Positions 10,120 to 18,921 of a stretch of 64,000 nt of DNA are shown one piece after another. The translations under genes and the position numbers were made by a program. Position 1 is the stretch's first letter; each line of letters opens with the position of its first letter. The DNA comes from Leucobacter aridicollis (GTDB lineage Bacteria > Actinomycetota > Actinomycetes > Actinomycetales > Microbacteriaceae): positions 124,001 to 188,000 of the forward strand of contig NZ_JACCBD010000001.1 in assembly GCF_013409595.1 (NCBI RefSeq), written 5' to 3'. The notes under the pieces are model-generated. The model saw only the letters and a program-made list of their open reading frames with translations, did no database searches and was not told the DNA's origin.

Positions 10120-10539
10120 ATGGTGAACGTACCAATGGACAGGTTTACTCCGGTCTTTGCGATCGCCGCTGCCTCAGAACTCGCTGAGATGCACCCGCAG
10201 ACGCTGCGGCAGTACGACCGAATCGGGCTCGTGGTGCCGCAGCGTACAAGCGGGAACACGCGGCGGTATTCCCTCTACGACGTGCACCGGCTGCGTGAGG
10301 TCTCGAGACTCTCCGCAGAGGGACTGAGCCTCGAAGGGATCCGCCGCGTGCTCACGCTCGAGGACCGTGTCCGCGAGCTCGAGTCTCAGGTCCACGAACT
10401 CGAGCGGGCGCTGTCCGACGAGATGCTGAAGCGTCCGGAGCGACGCGTCTTCGCGGCGGGAGCGGGCGGCGAAGTCGTCACCCTGCGCCGCGGTACACGC
10501 ACGCGCCGCAACGCGGAAGTTGTCGTGTGGAAGCCCTAG
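10120..10539 (+). CDS. hspR: Heat-shock repressor HspR (MerR family)
   Basis: 139 residues. A MerR-type winged helix with AAASELAEMHPQTLRQYDRIGLVVPQ (read in two parts, residues about 15-41) and RRYSLYDVHRLREV is followed by a short coiled coil (residues about 85-105) and a basic tail. HspR represses the dnaK operon by binding HAIR sites with DnaK as co-repressor; two HAIR sites stand before dnaK here. ATG at 10120 is used; an in-frame ATG at 10135 is also possible. The 3' end overlaps the next gene. Confidence 0.95.
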   Translation: MVNVPMDRFTPVFAIAAASELAEMHPQTLRQYDRIGLVVPQRTSGNTRRYSLYDVHRLREVSRLSAEGLSLEGIRRVLTLEDRVRELESQVHELERALSDEMLKRPERRVFAAGAGGEVVTLRRGTRTRRNAEVVVWKP

Positions 10540-11702
10540 CCGCCCGACTCGACGAGTTCTGCGCGGCGCTGAGCCGAGAACCAGATTTTGACGCAGCCGA
10601 ACTGCAGGCCTACGACACCGCCGACCTGCACATCCTGAGCGCCGCGGCGGAGCGGATCCGCGCGGCCGCGCCTGGGGCCGTCGTCACCATCGGCGACAGA
10701 CACGGCGCGCTCACACTCGGCGCGGCGGGCGTGCTCGGCGCTGAGGCCGTGCGGTGCTATCAGGATCCGCTGCTCGGCGAGCGAGCGCTCGCCGCCAACG
10801 CGGAGAGGCTCGGCCTGAGCGATCGGGTCGAATCCGAGCCGCTCGGCCCGGAGCTCCTCGCAGGTGCGGAGACCGTGCTGGTCCAGCTGCCTCGGGGACT
10901 TGAGGCGCTCGACGAGATCGCGTGGACGATCGCCCGCTTCGCGAGCCCGACCGTACGGGTCTTCGCTGGCGGCCGGGTGAAGCACATGACCCGCGCGCAG
11001 AACGACGTGCTCGGACGCTACTTCGGCGACGTGACCGCCGGCCTGGGCTGGCGGAAATCTCGCGTCCTGCAGGCGGCCGAGCCGCTGCCGACCGAGCCCG
11101 GCTCCGAGCCGCCGTTTCCGAAGTGGGGGCGGGATCGTGAGCTTTCCTTCGGACTGGCCGCGTTCGGTGCAACGTTCGGCGGCACCAAACTCGACCACGG
11201 CAGCAGGCTGCTGCTCGACACGTTCGAGGGCGTGCCGTACGGCGCACGCTGGGCGGACTTCGCCCCAGACGCACACGTGTTCGATCTCGGCTGTGGCAGC
11301 GGCGTCCTCGCGGTGTCCGCGGCGCTCGCGCTGCCGGCATCGCGGGTGATCGCGAGTGACCAGTCGGATGCGGCCGTTCGCTCGGCCGCGCTGACCGCGG
11401 ACGCCTCAGGGGTCGGTGAGCGCGTCGCGATCCACCGGGCCGACGGCGCGGAAGCGGTTGCTGACGCGTGGGCGGATCTCGTGCTGCTCAATCCGCCATT
11501 CCACACGGGCGCGACCGTGCACACCGGGGTCGCGCATCGCTTGATCCGCGATTGCGCGCGCGTGCTGCGGCCAGGGGGCGAGCTGCGGATTGTGTTCAAC
11601 TCGCACCTCGCCTATCGCCCGCTCCTCGAACGGGTGATTGGCCCCGTCACGCAACTCGCGCGCGACGCGACATTCACGGTACTCGCGGTCACCAAGCGCT
11701 AG
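10527..11702 (+). CDS. Class I SAM methyltransferase, RsmC/RlmG-like
   Basis: 391 residues with the two-module architecture of RsmC and RlmG: a degenerate N-terminal Rossmann module (about 1-190) and an active C-terminal one. Motif I is VFDLGCGSGVLA at 251-262 and the catalytic NPPFH at 322-326, which marks N2-guanine methyltransferases acting on 16S (G1207) or 23S (G1835) rRNA. Which target applies cannot be told from sequence. The GTG start at 10527 overlaps the end of hspR by 13 nt, so it may be co-expressed with the chaperone operon. Confidence 0.85.
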   Translation: MEALAARLDEFCAALSREPDFDAAELQAYDTADLHILSAAAERIRAAAPGAVVTIGDRHGALTLGAAGVLGAEAVRCYQDPLLGERALAANAERLGLSDRVESEPLGPELLAGAETVLVQLPRGLEALDEIAWTIARFASPTVRVFAGGRVKHMTRAQNDVLGRYFGDVTAGLGWRKSRVLQAAEPLPTEPGSEPPFPKWGRDRELSFGLAAFGATFGGTKLDHGSRLLLDTFEGVPYGARWADFAPDAHVFDLGCGSGVLAVSAALALPASRVIASDQSDAAVRSAALTADASGVGERVAIHRADGAEAVADAWADLVLLNPPFHTGATVHTGVAHRLIRDCARVLRPGGELRIVFNSHLAYRPLLERVIGPVTQLARDATFTVLAVTKR

Positions 11703-11749
11703 CGATTCAGCCACCGAACTCACAGGCAGCTGAAGCCTAGAATGAGTGT

Positions 11750-12394
11750 GTGAGCGATAAACTCTTGCACTTGGTGCGCCACGGGGAGGTCCATAACCCC
11801 GACCTCGTCCTGTACGGCCGGATCCCCGGCTTCCGTCTCTCCGAGCGCGGTCACGCGATGGCTGAGGCCGCGGCGCTCGAGCTCGCTGGGAGCGACCGGA
11901 AGGTCGCCGCACTGTATGCGTCCCCGCTGGAGCGCGCGCAACAGTCCGCGCGCCCGATCGCGAGCGCGCTCGGGCTCGAGATCCAGACTGAGGATCGCAT
12001 CATCGAGCCGACCAACTTCTTTGAGGGCAAGGTCAACTCTGGGCCCGACGCTGCGTTCAAGCAGCCGCGGTACTGGTACAAGTTCTGGAACCCGCTCCGC
12101 CCGAGCTGGGGCGAGCCATATCGCCAGGTCGCCGCGCGCGTGCGCGAGGCGATGAATGACGCGTGGGACAACGCACAGGGCGGCGACGTCGTGATGGTCG
12201 CGCATCAGTCTCCGATCTGGATGGCGCATCTCGACGTCGCTGGCAAGCCGCTGTTCCACAACCCGGCGACCCGGCGCTGCGATCTCTCAAGCATTACGAC
12301 GTTCGAACGCCGCGGCAACCGCTGGTTCGAGGTCGACTACCGTAACCCGGCGAAGTCGCTCATGGACGACGCCACCGATGTAGGAGCAGTATGA
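11750..12394 (+). CDS. Histidine phosphatase family protein (phosphoglycerate mutase-like)
   Basis: 214 residues. The N-terminus LLHLVRHGEVHNPD holds the RHGE signature with phospho-acceptor His11, and a second His occurs in VMVAHQSPIW. The substrate is unknown. The GTG start at 11750 is 47 bp after the methyltransferase. Its 3' end overlaps resA by 4 nt (ATGA), so it heads the cytochrome c maturation gene set, a conserved neighbourhood in actinobacteria. Confidence 0.88.
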   Translation: MSDKLLHLVRHGEVHNPDLVLYGRIPGFRLSERGHAMAEAAALELAGSDRKVAALYASPLERAQQSARPIASALGLEIQTEDRIIEPTNFFEGKVNSGPDAAFKQPRYWYKFWNPLRPSWGEPYRQVAARVREAMNDAWDNAQGGDVVMVAHQSPIWMAHLDVAGKPLFHNPATRRCDLSSITTFERRGNRWFEVDYRNPAKSLMDDATDVGAV

Positions 12395-13020
12395 CCGCGC
12401 GACGTCGCATCGCCGCCATCGCCGCCACCGCCGCGGCCCTCGCAGTCGGCCTCGCCGGCTGCAGCACGAACGAAGGCGACTCGCTCTCGGCGCAGTGGCA
12501 GCAGGGCGGTGACAAGGGGTACGTGGCCGGTGACGGATCCTCGGCCTCGTTCCCAGCGGACAAGCGTGGCGAGCCGGTCGAGTTCGTCGGCGAGACCGAG
12601 TTCGGAACCGAGCTCAGCTCGGCGGACACGCTCGGCAGCGTCACGGTCGTGAACTTCTGGTACGCGGGCTGCGCGCCGTGCCGTGCCGAGGCGCCCGACC
12701 TCGTCGCGGCCTACGACGAGTTCGAGCCGCAGGGCGTGAAGTTCGTTGGGGTGAACACCCGTGACCAGGCGGCGCAAGCGAAGCAGTTCGGCGTCGAGTT
12801 CGGCATCCAGTACGAGTCGATCCTCGACAATCCTGGCGGCCGCACAGTGCAGCGCGCGTTCGCCGGGCAGATCCCGCTCAACGCCGTCCCGACCACGCTG
12901 ATTCTCGACGCCGAAGGGCGCGTCGCGCACACCGTCGTCGGCCAGCTCGCGGGGGTGTCGCAGCTCCAGACGCTCGTCACTGAGACGCTCAACGAGCAGT
13001 CCGCCGCCGGCGCAAACTAA
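12391..13020 (+). CDS. resA: TlpA/ResA-type thiol-disulfide lipoprotein for cytochrome c maturation
   Basis: 209 residues. A signal peptide with lipobox LAGC (Cys24) predicts a membrane-anchored, outward-facing lipoprotein. The thioredoxin fold carries the active site WYAGCAPCRAEAP with Cys94 and Cys97, and the cis-Pro loop NAVPTTLILD. It should reduce the CXXCH thiols of apocytochrome c before haem attachment, using electrons passed by CcdA. It overlaps both neighbours, so it sits inside a tightly packed operon. Confidence 0.9.
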   Translation: MTARRRIAAIAATAAALAVGLAGCSTNEGDSLSAQWQQGGDKGYVAGDGSSASFPADKRGEPVEFVGETEFGTELSSADTLGSVTVVNFWYAGCAPCRAEAPDLVAAYDEFEPQGVKFVGVNTRDQAAQAKQFGVEFGIQYESILDNPGGRTVQRAFAGQIPLNAVPTTLILDAEGRVAHTVVGQLAGVSQLQTLVTETLNEQSAAGAN

Positions 13021-13793
13021 TGGGGATCCAGGAGATCATCGCGGACGGGCAGCTGCTCGTTGCCTCGGCCATCGCCGTCGCAGCGGGGCTCGTCTCGTTC
13101 CTCTCGCCGTGCGTGCTGCCGCTCATTCCGGGCTACCTCGCCTATGTCTCCGGCGTCGCCGGTACGCCGAGCGCAAACGCGGCGAACCCGAAGGCCGCGA
13201 GTAAGCGCGAGCGGAACCGGATGGTGCTCGGCTCGATCCTGTTCGTGCTCGGCTTCGCGGTCGTGTTCGTCATTCTGCTCACGCTGTCGGGCGCGGTCGG
13301 CGCGAGCACGTGGTACCTCGACTGGCAGGACGTGATCCTGCGCGTCATGGGCGTCGTGGTCATCATCATGGGTCTCGTGTTCATGGGCGCGTTCGCGAAG
13401 TTCCAGCGCACCACCCGGCTGAAGGTGAGCCCGAAGATCGGCCTCGCGGGGGCACCGCTGCTCGGCATCGTGTTCGCGATCGGGTGGGCGCCCTGCCTCG
13501 GCCCAACGATCGGCACCGTGAGCCTGCTCGCGATGCAGCAGGGATCGATCGGGCGCGCGGCGCTGCTCGCGCTGCTCTACTCGCTCGGGCTCGGGATCCC
13601 CTTCGTGCTCGCGGCATTCGGCTTCGGCTGGATGACGCAGACGATGACGTTCTTCAAGCGCCACATCCGCACGGTGAACATCGTCGGCGGCGTCATTCTT
13701 ATCATTCTCGGTGTTCTCATGGTGACCGGCCTCTGGGGCCTCATCATGAGCGAACTTCAGATATGGATTGGTGGCTATGTCACGCCCCTCTGA
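13020..13793 (+). CDS. ccdA: Cytochrome c biogenesis transmembrane protein CcdA
   Basis: 257 residues with six predicted membrane helices. Two conserved intramembrane cysteines occur in LSPCVLPLIPGYLAY and GWAPCLGPTIG, the CcdA/DsbD core signature. It carries reducing power from cytoplasmic thioredoxin across the membrane to ResA. Its ATG overlaps the resA stop by one base (TAATG) and its end overlaps resB. Confidence 0.93.
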   Translation: MGIQEIIADGQLLVASAIAVAAGLVSFLSPCVLPLIPGYLAYVSGVAGTPSANAANPKAASKRERNRMVLGSILFVLGFAVVFVILLTLSGAVGASTWYLDWQDVILRVMGVVVIIMGLVFMGAFAKFQRTTRLKVSPKIGLAGAPLLGIVFAIGWAPCLGPTIGTVSLLAMQQGSIGRAALLALLYSLGLGIPFVLAAFGFGWMTQTMTFFKRHIRTVNIVGGVILIILGVLMVTGLWGLIMSELQIWIGGYVTPL

Positions 13794-15450
13794 CTATGAC
13801 GACGGATCTGGCGCGCCAGCGCCCGTGACGAGCCCGGAGCTTGGCCTTACAGGCTGGCTCCGCTGGTTCTGGCGTCAGCTGACGAGCATGCGGGTCGCGC
13901 TGATCCTGCTGTTGCTGCTCGCCGTCGCCGCGATCCCCGGGTCGCTCGTGCCGCAGCGCGGCGCCGACCCGAACGGTGTGCTGCAGTACGAGAAGGACAA
14001 CCCGACGCTCTTCAAGATCCTCGACGCGTTCCCGATCCAGGCGTTCGATGTCTACGGTTCGGTCTGGTTCTCGGCGATCTACCTGCTGCTGTTCATCTCG
14101 CTGATCGGCTGCGTGCTGCCCCGCATCAAGCACCACTGGCAGGCGTGGCGCGGCAAGCCGCCGAAGACGCCAGCCCGACTGAATCGCATGGCAGGCTTCT
14201 CGCAGATTCGAGTCACCAACACCGAGGCGACCGAGGACGAGCGGCTCGCGTTCGCGCGCTCCGCGGTTGAGTCCGCCGCAGATATCCTCCGCCGCCAGCG
14301 CTATCGCGTCGAGATCCAGGAGGCCACGCACCGTGGCGTCGCCGAGGTCTCGGTCTCGTCCGAGCGCGGGTACCTCCGAGAGACCGGCAACCTGCTGTTC
14401 CACACCGCCCTCGTCGGCGTGCTCGTCTGCGTCGGCCTCGGCAGCGCGTTCACATTCAACGGTCAGCGCGTGCTCTACGAAGGTGAGAGCTTCGTCAACC
14501 AGATCATTGACTACGACTCGGCAAACTCGGGCCGCGCGTTCAGCTCAGACACCCTCGAACCGTTCAGCCTGCGCCTCGACGACCTTGACGTGAACTACAT
14601 CACCCCCGACGACGAGGATGCGAGCCCGAATTCGATCGGGCAGGTGCGCGAGTTCATCGCGAGCATGACCCTCACCGACCCGGAGGGCAATGAGAGCGCC
14701 GAAGAGATCCGGGTGAACCATCCGCTGCGCGTGCACGGTTCACCGATCTACCTGCTCGCGAACGGCTACGCGCCGACCATCGTGATCCGCAACGCCGACG
14801 GCGAGGTGGTGTTCCAGGAGTCGGTGCCGTTCATTCCTCAGGGCGCCGACCCGAACCTCACCTCTCTCGGCGTCGTCAAGGTGCTCGACGGCATGACGAA
14901 CGACGCCGGCGAAGAGACCGAGCTGGGTCTGCGCGGCTTCTTCTACCCGACCCAGACGAAACTCGAGTCTGGGGCGTACACGTCGAACTACCCCGATCTC
15001 GAGAACCCCGTGCTGACGCTCGACGCGTTCATGGGCGATACGGGCGTCGACAACGAGTTCGGAATTCCGCAGTCGGTGTACTCCCTCGAGACCGAAAACA
15101 TGGAGCAGCTCACGGGCCGCGCCATCGACAAGCCCTCAATCGAGCTGCGCCCCGGCGAGTCCGCCGACCTCCCGCGCGGGCTCGGCACCGTGACGCTCGA
15201 GGCCGTGCCGCGCTACGCGTCGTTCGATGTGATGCAGAACCCGTTCCAGATCGGGATCCTGATCTTCGCGCTGCTGTCACTCGGCGGACTGCTGTGGTCG
15301 CTGTTCGTGCCGCGCCGCCGCGTGTGGGTGAAGGCGATCCCGACGAAGGATGGCGTCGTGCTGCAGTATGCCGGACTCGCCCGTGGCGACGACCCCGCGC
15401 TCGACCGTGCCGTTGAGGAGATGCGGGAGGCGCACCGCGAGGTGCTGTAG
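13777..15450 (+). CDS. resB: Cytochrome c biogenesis protein ResB (System II)
   Basis: 557 residues from the ATG at 13777. Three membrane helices lie in the first third (MRVALILLLLLAVAAIPGSLVPQR, read as two parts at about 35-60, and IYLLLFISLIGCVLPR), then FHTALVGVLVCVGLG before a large external domain, and a last helix near the C-terminus before FVPRRRVWV. This is ResB/Ccs1, half of the System II haem-handling complex. TTG at 13768 or GTG at 13771 could also start it. The partner CcsA/CcsB gene, which usually follows, is absent here; the next feature is a palindromic repeat and a convergent gene. Confidence 0.92.
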   Translation: MSRPSDYDDGSGAPAPVTSPELGLTGWLRWFWRQLTSMRVALILLLLLAVAAIPGSLVPQRGADPNGVLQYEKDNPTLFKILDAFPIQAFDVYGSVWFSAIYLLLFISLIGCVLPRIKHHWQAWRGKPPKTPARLNRMAGFSQIRVTNTEATEDERLAFARSAVESAADILRRQRYRVEIQEATHRGVAEVSVSSERGYLRETGNLLFHTALVGVLVCVGLGSAFTFNGQRVLYEGESFVNQIIDYDSANSGRAFSSDTLEPFSLRLDDLDVNYITPDDEDASPNSIGQVREFIASMTLTDPEGNESAEEIRVNHPLRVHGSPIYLLANGYAPTIVIRNADGEVVFQESVPFIPQGADPNLTSLGVVKVLDGMTNDAGEETELGLRGFFYPTQTKLESGAYTSNYPDLENPVLTLDAFMGDTGVDNEFGIPQSVYSLETENMEQLTGRAIDKPSIELRPGESADLPRGLGTVTLEAVPRYASFDVMQNPFQIGILIFALLSLGGLLWSLFVPRRRVWVKAIPTKDGVVLQYAGLARGDDPALDRAVEEMREAHREVL

Positions 15451-15518
15451 GCCCGTAGCTGGGGGTCGCGCCGCGAGGTGCTGCATCCCCCCCCAGCGGG
15501 GCGGCGGCCTCCGCATGC

Positions 15519-15582
15519 AATGTGATCTGCGGTTTGAATGCCTGTTCCGCACCTGCGGGGCAGACGAACGGCAGATCACATT
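15519..15582. repeat. 64-bp palindromic repeat element, copy A
   Basis: The ends AATGTGATCTGC (15519-15530) and GCAGATCACATT (15571-15582) are a perfect 12-bp inverted repeat; the interior pairs only in part. Copy B at 24509-24572 has the same total length, the same right end and a similar left arm (AATGCC-GTTCCG). Like copy B, it lies between two convergent genes (resB and the phosphohexomutase), so it may act as a bidirectional terminator or be a mobile palindromic repeat. Confidence 0.8.
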
Positions 15583-15642
15583 GGCATCGGTGGTGGCTGT
15601 GGCTGTGGTGGCTGTGCTGGCTGCGGTGGTGGCTGTGGCGCG

Positions 15643-17406
15643 TTAGCCCTGCAGCGCCTCGAGGAACGAGGTCACATCAGCTTCGAGCTCGCCGAGCGCG
15701 CGCTCGGCTGCAGCCCGCCGCTTGGACGCCTTGCCCTTCTCGCTGAAGGTGTCGAGGTAGAGCTTCAGCTTCGGCTCGGTGCCGCTCGGGCGGATCATGA
15801 CGCGTGAGCCGTCTGCGAGGTCGTAGCGCAGCACGTTCGACGGGATCGCAGCGAGGCCCGGCTCGAGCAGATCCTGTGCGCTGGTCACGGCGCGGACGCC
15901 GAATGCGGTCGGAGGGGCCTGCCTGATCTTCGCAGCGAGCTCCGTTGCCGCGGCCATCGACTCGAGTCGAAGTGTGATCTGTCCGCTCGCGAAATGCCCG
16001 AAGCGCTCGGACGCCTCCTCCAACAGGCCCCAGATGTCGGTCCCGCGGCCCTTCGCCCAGCGCGCCATTGCGACGGCGTCGGCGCCTGCCGAGATGCCGT
16101 CCTTATCGCGCACGACGTGGGGCTGCGTGAGGTAGCCGAGTGCTTCCTCGAATCCGAACACGAGATTGGGCACGCGGGAGACCCACTTGAAGCCCGAGAG
16201 GGTCTCGGCGTAGTCGAGTCCGTAGTCCTTCGCGACGGCGCTGAGGGCAGGCGACGACACGATGGTGCACGCGAGCGTGCCGGTGAGGGGCACGCCGCGC
16301 TGCTCGGCGTCCTGCATCGCTCGCTCGGCGGCGCGCCACCCCAGCAGCAGCCCGAGTTCGTTGCCCGTCAGCCGGCGGTAGCCTGACTCCTCGTCGAAGT
16401 GGGGGAGCGCGACGGCCAGGCGATCCGCATCTGGATCGTGCGCGATGATGAGCTCGGCGTTCTGTTCGCGGCCCGTGCGGAACGCGAGGTCGAGTGCCCC
16501 CGGCTCCTCCGGATTCGGGAAGTCGACTGTCGGGAAGTTGCCGTCTGGCGCGACCTGCTCGGGCACGGGCGTTGGCAGCGACAGCCCGCTCGCGAGCAGC
16601 ACCCGATCCGAAAGTTCGGCGCCAACGCCGTGCATGGCGGTATAGACAATACGGAGCGGCACCTCGGCGTTCAGCGTGCGGCCGTCCTGGGTGATCGGGA
16701 AACCGGCGAGCAGTGAGGCCGCGGTCCGCTGGACGTAGGTGTCTGAGATCTCGGTGCTCGCGACGGTGTACGAGGTGCTGCGCGGGAGTTCCGACAGCGG
16801 CACCGCTGCCGCTTCGTCGATGCGGGCGGCGATCTCGCTGTCGGCGGGAGCGACGATCTGTGATCCCTCGTCGGCGTCGCCGAGGTACACCTTGTAGCCG
16901 TTGTCGCGCGGGGGGTTGTGGCTGGCGGTCACCATTACGCCGGCAGAGGTGCCGAGGTGGCGCACCGCGAACGCGAGCAGGGGGGTGGGGCCATGCGTGG
17001 GGAACAGCGTCACGTCGATGCCAGCGCCCGCCATGATCTCGGCGGTGTCGCGCGCGAACACGTCCGAGTTCACTCTCGCGTCGTACCCGATGACGATCGA
17101 CGGCGGGTTGCTCGTCTCGCCGCGTGCGGCACGCTCAAGGAGGAACGCGGCGAAGCCTGCGCTCGTCTGCGAAACGACGACTCGGTTCATGCGGGAGGGG
17201 CCGGCACCGAGCCGGCCGCGCAGCCCGGCGGTGCCGAACGCGAGCCGCTCACCGAACGCTTCGGCGAGTTCTGCGGCGGCGCTCTCATCGCCGGCCTCTG
17301 CCTGCGCGACGAGGCGCTCGGCCTCGGCCTGCGTGACAGGATCGATGTCGTGCGCGGCCCAGTTGCGCGCGCGTTCAAGCAGAGCTTCGAGCTGTTCGGT
17401 AGCCAT
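15643..17406 (-). CDS. Phospho-sugar mutase (phosphoglucomutase/phosphomannomutase, alpha-D-phosphohexomutase)
   Basis: 587 residues in the four-domain phosphohexomutase fold. Catalytic Ser162 lies in VTASHNPPRDNGYKVY, the metal loop is HDPDADRLAVALP, the sugar-binding region includes FGFEEALGY, and the phosphate-binding loop near the C-terminus reads MIRPSGTEPKLKLY. It interconverts 1- and 6-phosphates of glucose, mannose or related sugars. The first 55 residues form an extra helical region seen in PgcA-like mutases of Gram-positives. ATG start at 17406. Confidence 0.92.
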   Translation of the reverse strand: MATEQLEALLERARNWAAHDIDPVTQAEAERLVAQAEAGDESAAAELAEAFGERLAFGTAGLRGRLGAGPSRMNRVVVSQTSAGFAAFLLERAARGETSNPPSIVIGYDARVNSDVFARDTAEIMAGAGIDVTLFPTHGPTPLLAFAVRHLGTSAGVMVTASHNPPRDNGYKVYLGDADEGSQIVAPADSEIAARIDEAAAVPLSELPRSTSYTVASTEISDTYVQRTAASLLAGFPITQDGRTLNAEVPLRIVYTAMHGVGAELSDRVLLASGLSLPTPVPEQVAPDGNFPTVDFPNPEEPGALDLAFRTGREQNAELIIAHDPDADRLAVALPHFDEESGYRRLTGNELGLLLGWRAAERAMQDAEQRGVPLTGTLACTIVSSPALSAVAKDYGLDYAETLSGFKWVSRVPNLVFGFEEALGYLTQPHVVRDKDGISAGADAVAMARWAKGRGTDIWGLLEEASERFGHFASGQITLRLESMAAATELAAKIRQAPPTAFGVRAVTSAQDLLEPGLAAIPSNVLRYDLADGSRVMIRPSGTEPKLKLYLDTFSEKGKASKRRAAAERALGELEADVTSFLEALQG

Positions 17407-17598
17407 CGCGCCCCCTCAGTGTGGTTATCGGTAGACAGTTCAAGCTACCACTCGGGCGCCGAAACGGGCCGTATCCGTCGCGGCAAGCTGAGCGAACGGT
17501 GGGTGAAAGCTTTCGGCCAGGGAGAACAGGACTGGGCAACTGCGCACTTCGGGGCTATCGTTGATGAGGATTTATTTACGGTAGGGAAATTGGGGACG

Positions 17599-18843
17599 AT
17601 GGGCGGACGCGAGTCGCACTGGTCTGAGCAGGCCGGGCACACAGTGCCTCGGCCTGAGCTGCCCGGAAGCCTCACCGCCGATGTCGCGATCATCGGGGCC
17701 GACCATTTCGGCCTGTGGACCGCGTACTACCTCAAGAAGACCCAGCCCCGGCTAAGGGTCGTCGTGCTTGAGGAACGCCACGTTGGGCACGGCACCTCGG
17801 GCAGCGCCGTCGGCCGGATGACGGGCGAGGTTCCGGGCGGACGCGAGCCCTACGCGAGGCGCCACGGGCGCGACGCACTCGACCACTACCAGCGCATCAT
17901 GAACGATGCGGTCGTCAACGTGCTCGACGTCGCGGCGACCGAGGGGATCGACGCCGACATCGTGAGTGGCGGCGAGCTTATCGCCGCCTACACAGCCCTC
18001 CAGGATCGGCGGCTTCGCGCCGCAACCGCGCTCGCGCAGAAGTATCCGCACACCGACGTCAGGCTGCTCGGCGCGGCCGAGGTGAAGGATCGAATCAACC
18101 TCGCAGGCGTGCGCTCTGCGATCCTCCACCCGCACGCCGCACGATTCCAGCCGGCCAAGTTCGCCCACGGGCTCGCCCGCGTGGTGGAGCGGATGGGGGT
18201 CGCCATCTACGAGCGCACCCGGGTCGAAGAATCGCTTCCCTTCGCACTGCAGACAACGCACGGGGTCGTCGAGGCGGGGGTTGTCGTCGGCGGCAGCGAC
18301 CACCTCTCGCACGATCGCGGGTGGCGACGGCTCCAGCGCCCCGTCGCGGCGTCGCTCATCGCGACCGAGCCGCTCGAACTCGACATGTGGGACGACATCG
18401 GCTGGAGCGGCAACGAGCTGCTCGCGAGCTTCGCCTCCCCGCGCACTTACGCGCAGCGGACTGCGGACGGCAGGATCGTCGTCGGTGGGCAGCGCACCCC
18501 CTGCCAGACCAGCGCCGCCGCGCACAGCTCGGGCAAGCTCGGCGGCGGCACGTTCTCGGCCCTGCGAGCGATGTTGCACCGCGTGCTGCCCTGCACGCGA
18601 GACGCGGAGATCGCGCATACGTGGGCCGGGAACGCCCGCGTCGTGCACGCGGGCGCAGCGAAGATCGGATTCGACCGGCGAACAGGGAAAGCCTGGGCCG
18701 GTGCGGCGCGCGCCGGCGTCGCGACGGCGAACCTGTCGGCCCGAACGATCACCGACCTCGTGCTCGACCGGCAATCCGAACTCACCGCCCTCCCCACCGT
18801 GCTGACCGGAGGGCCGACCCCGGCCTACGCGCGCACGCGCTAG
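17599..18843 (+). CDS. DAO-fold FAD-dependent oxidoreductase-like protein with altered cofactor motifs
   Basis: 414 residues resembling the DAO family (D-amino acid oxidase / gamma-glutamylputrescine oxidase type), for example FGLWTAYYLKK, GIDADIVSGGEL, MIATEPL-like SLIATEPLELDMWDDIGW and RTADGRIVVGG. Many residues expected to touch FAD differ: the usual GAGYTG loop is GADHFG at 33-38, and the C-terminal glycine-rich stretch (usually like GDGVGTTN) is ARAGVATAN. It may be a diverged enzyme or a non-catalytic paralogue. The frame is open and codon use is normal, so it is not an evident pseudogene. The ATG at 17599 follows GGGGACG; the frame stays open upstream, but that region is the shadow of the divergent mutase gene. 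Confidence 0.65.
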   Translation: MGGRESHWSEQAGHTVPRPELPGSLTADVAIIGADHFGLWTAYYLKKTQPRLRVVVLEERHVGHGTSGSAVGRMTGEVPGGREPYARRHGRDALDHYQRIMNDAVVNVLDVAATEGIDADIVSGGELIAAYTALQDRRLRAATALAQKYPHTDVRLLGAAEVKDRINLAGVRSAILHPHAARFQPAKFAHGLARVVERMGVAIYERTRVEESLPFALQTTHGVVEAGVVVGGSDHLSHDRGWRRLQRPVAASLIATEPLELDMWDDIGWSGNELLASFASPRTYAQRTADGRIVVGGQRTPCQTSAAAHSSGKLGGGTFSALRAMLHRVLPCTRDAEIAHTWAGNARVVHAGAAKIGFDRRTGKAWAGAARAGVATANLSARTITDLVLDRQSELTALPTVLTGGPTPAYARTR

Positions 18844-18864
18844 CGTTTCGGTGCCGAGACACGA

Positions 18865-18904
18865 AGCGGGCGAGCTAACGGAACAGTCCGTCAGCTCGCC
18901 CGCT
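18865..18904. terminator. Bidirectional terminator hairpin
   Basis: AGCGGGCGAGCT-A-ACGGA pairs with TCCGT-C-AGCTCGCCCGCT around an ACAG loop, a 17-bp stem with one mismatch. It lies between the convergent DAO-like gene (ends 18843) and the nucleoside phosphorylase (ends 18922), so it can serve both. Confidence 0.75.
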
Positions 18905-18921
18905 GCCTTGTGCACAGTCCG

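Noticed and set aside
15583..15642. Run of GGTGGCTGT-like repeats as a microsatellite or coding tail
   Set aside because: It is irregular low-complexity sequence without a constant unit or frame; no function supported.
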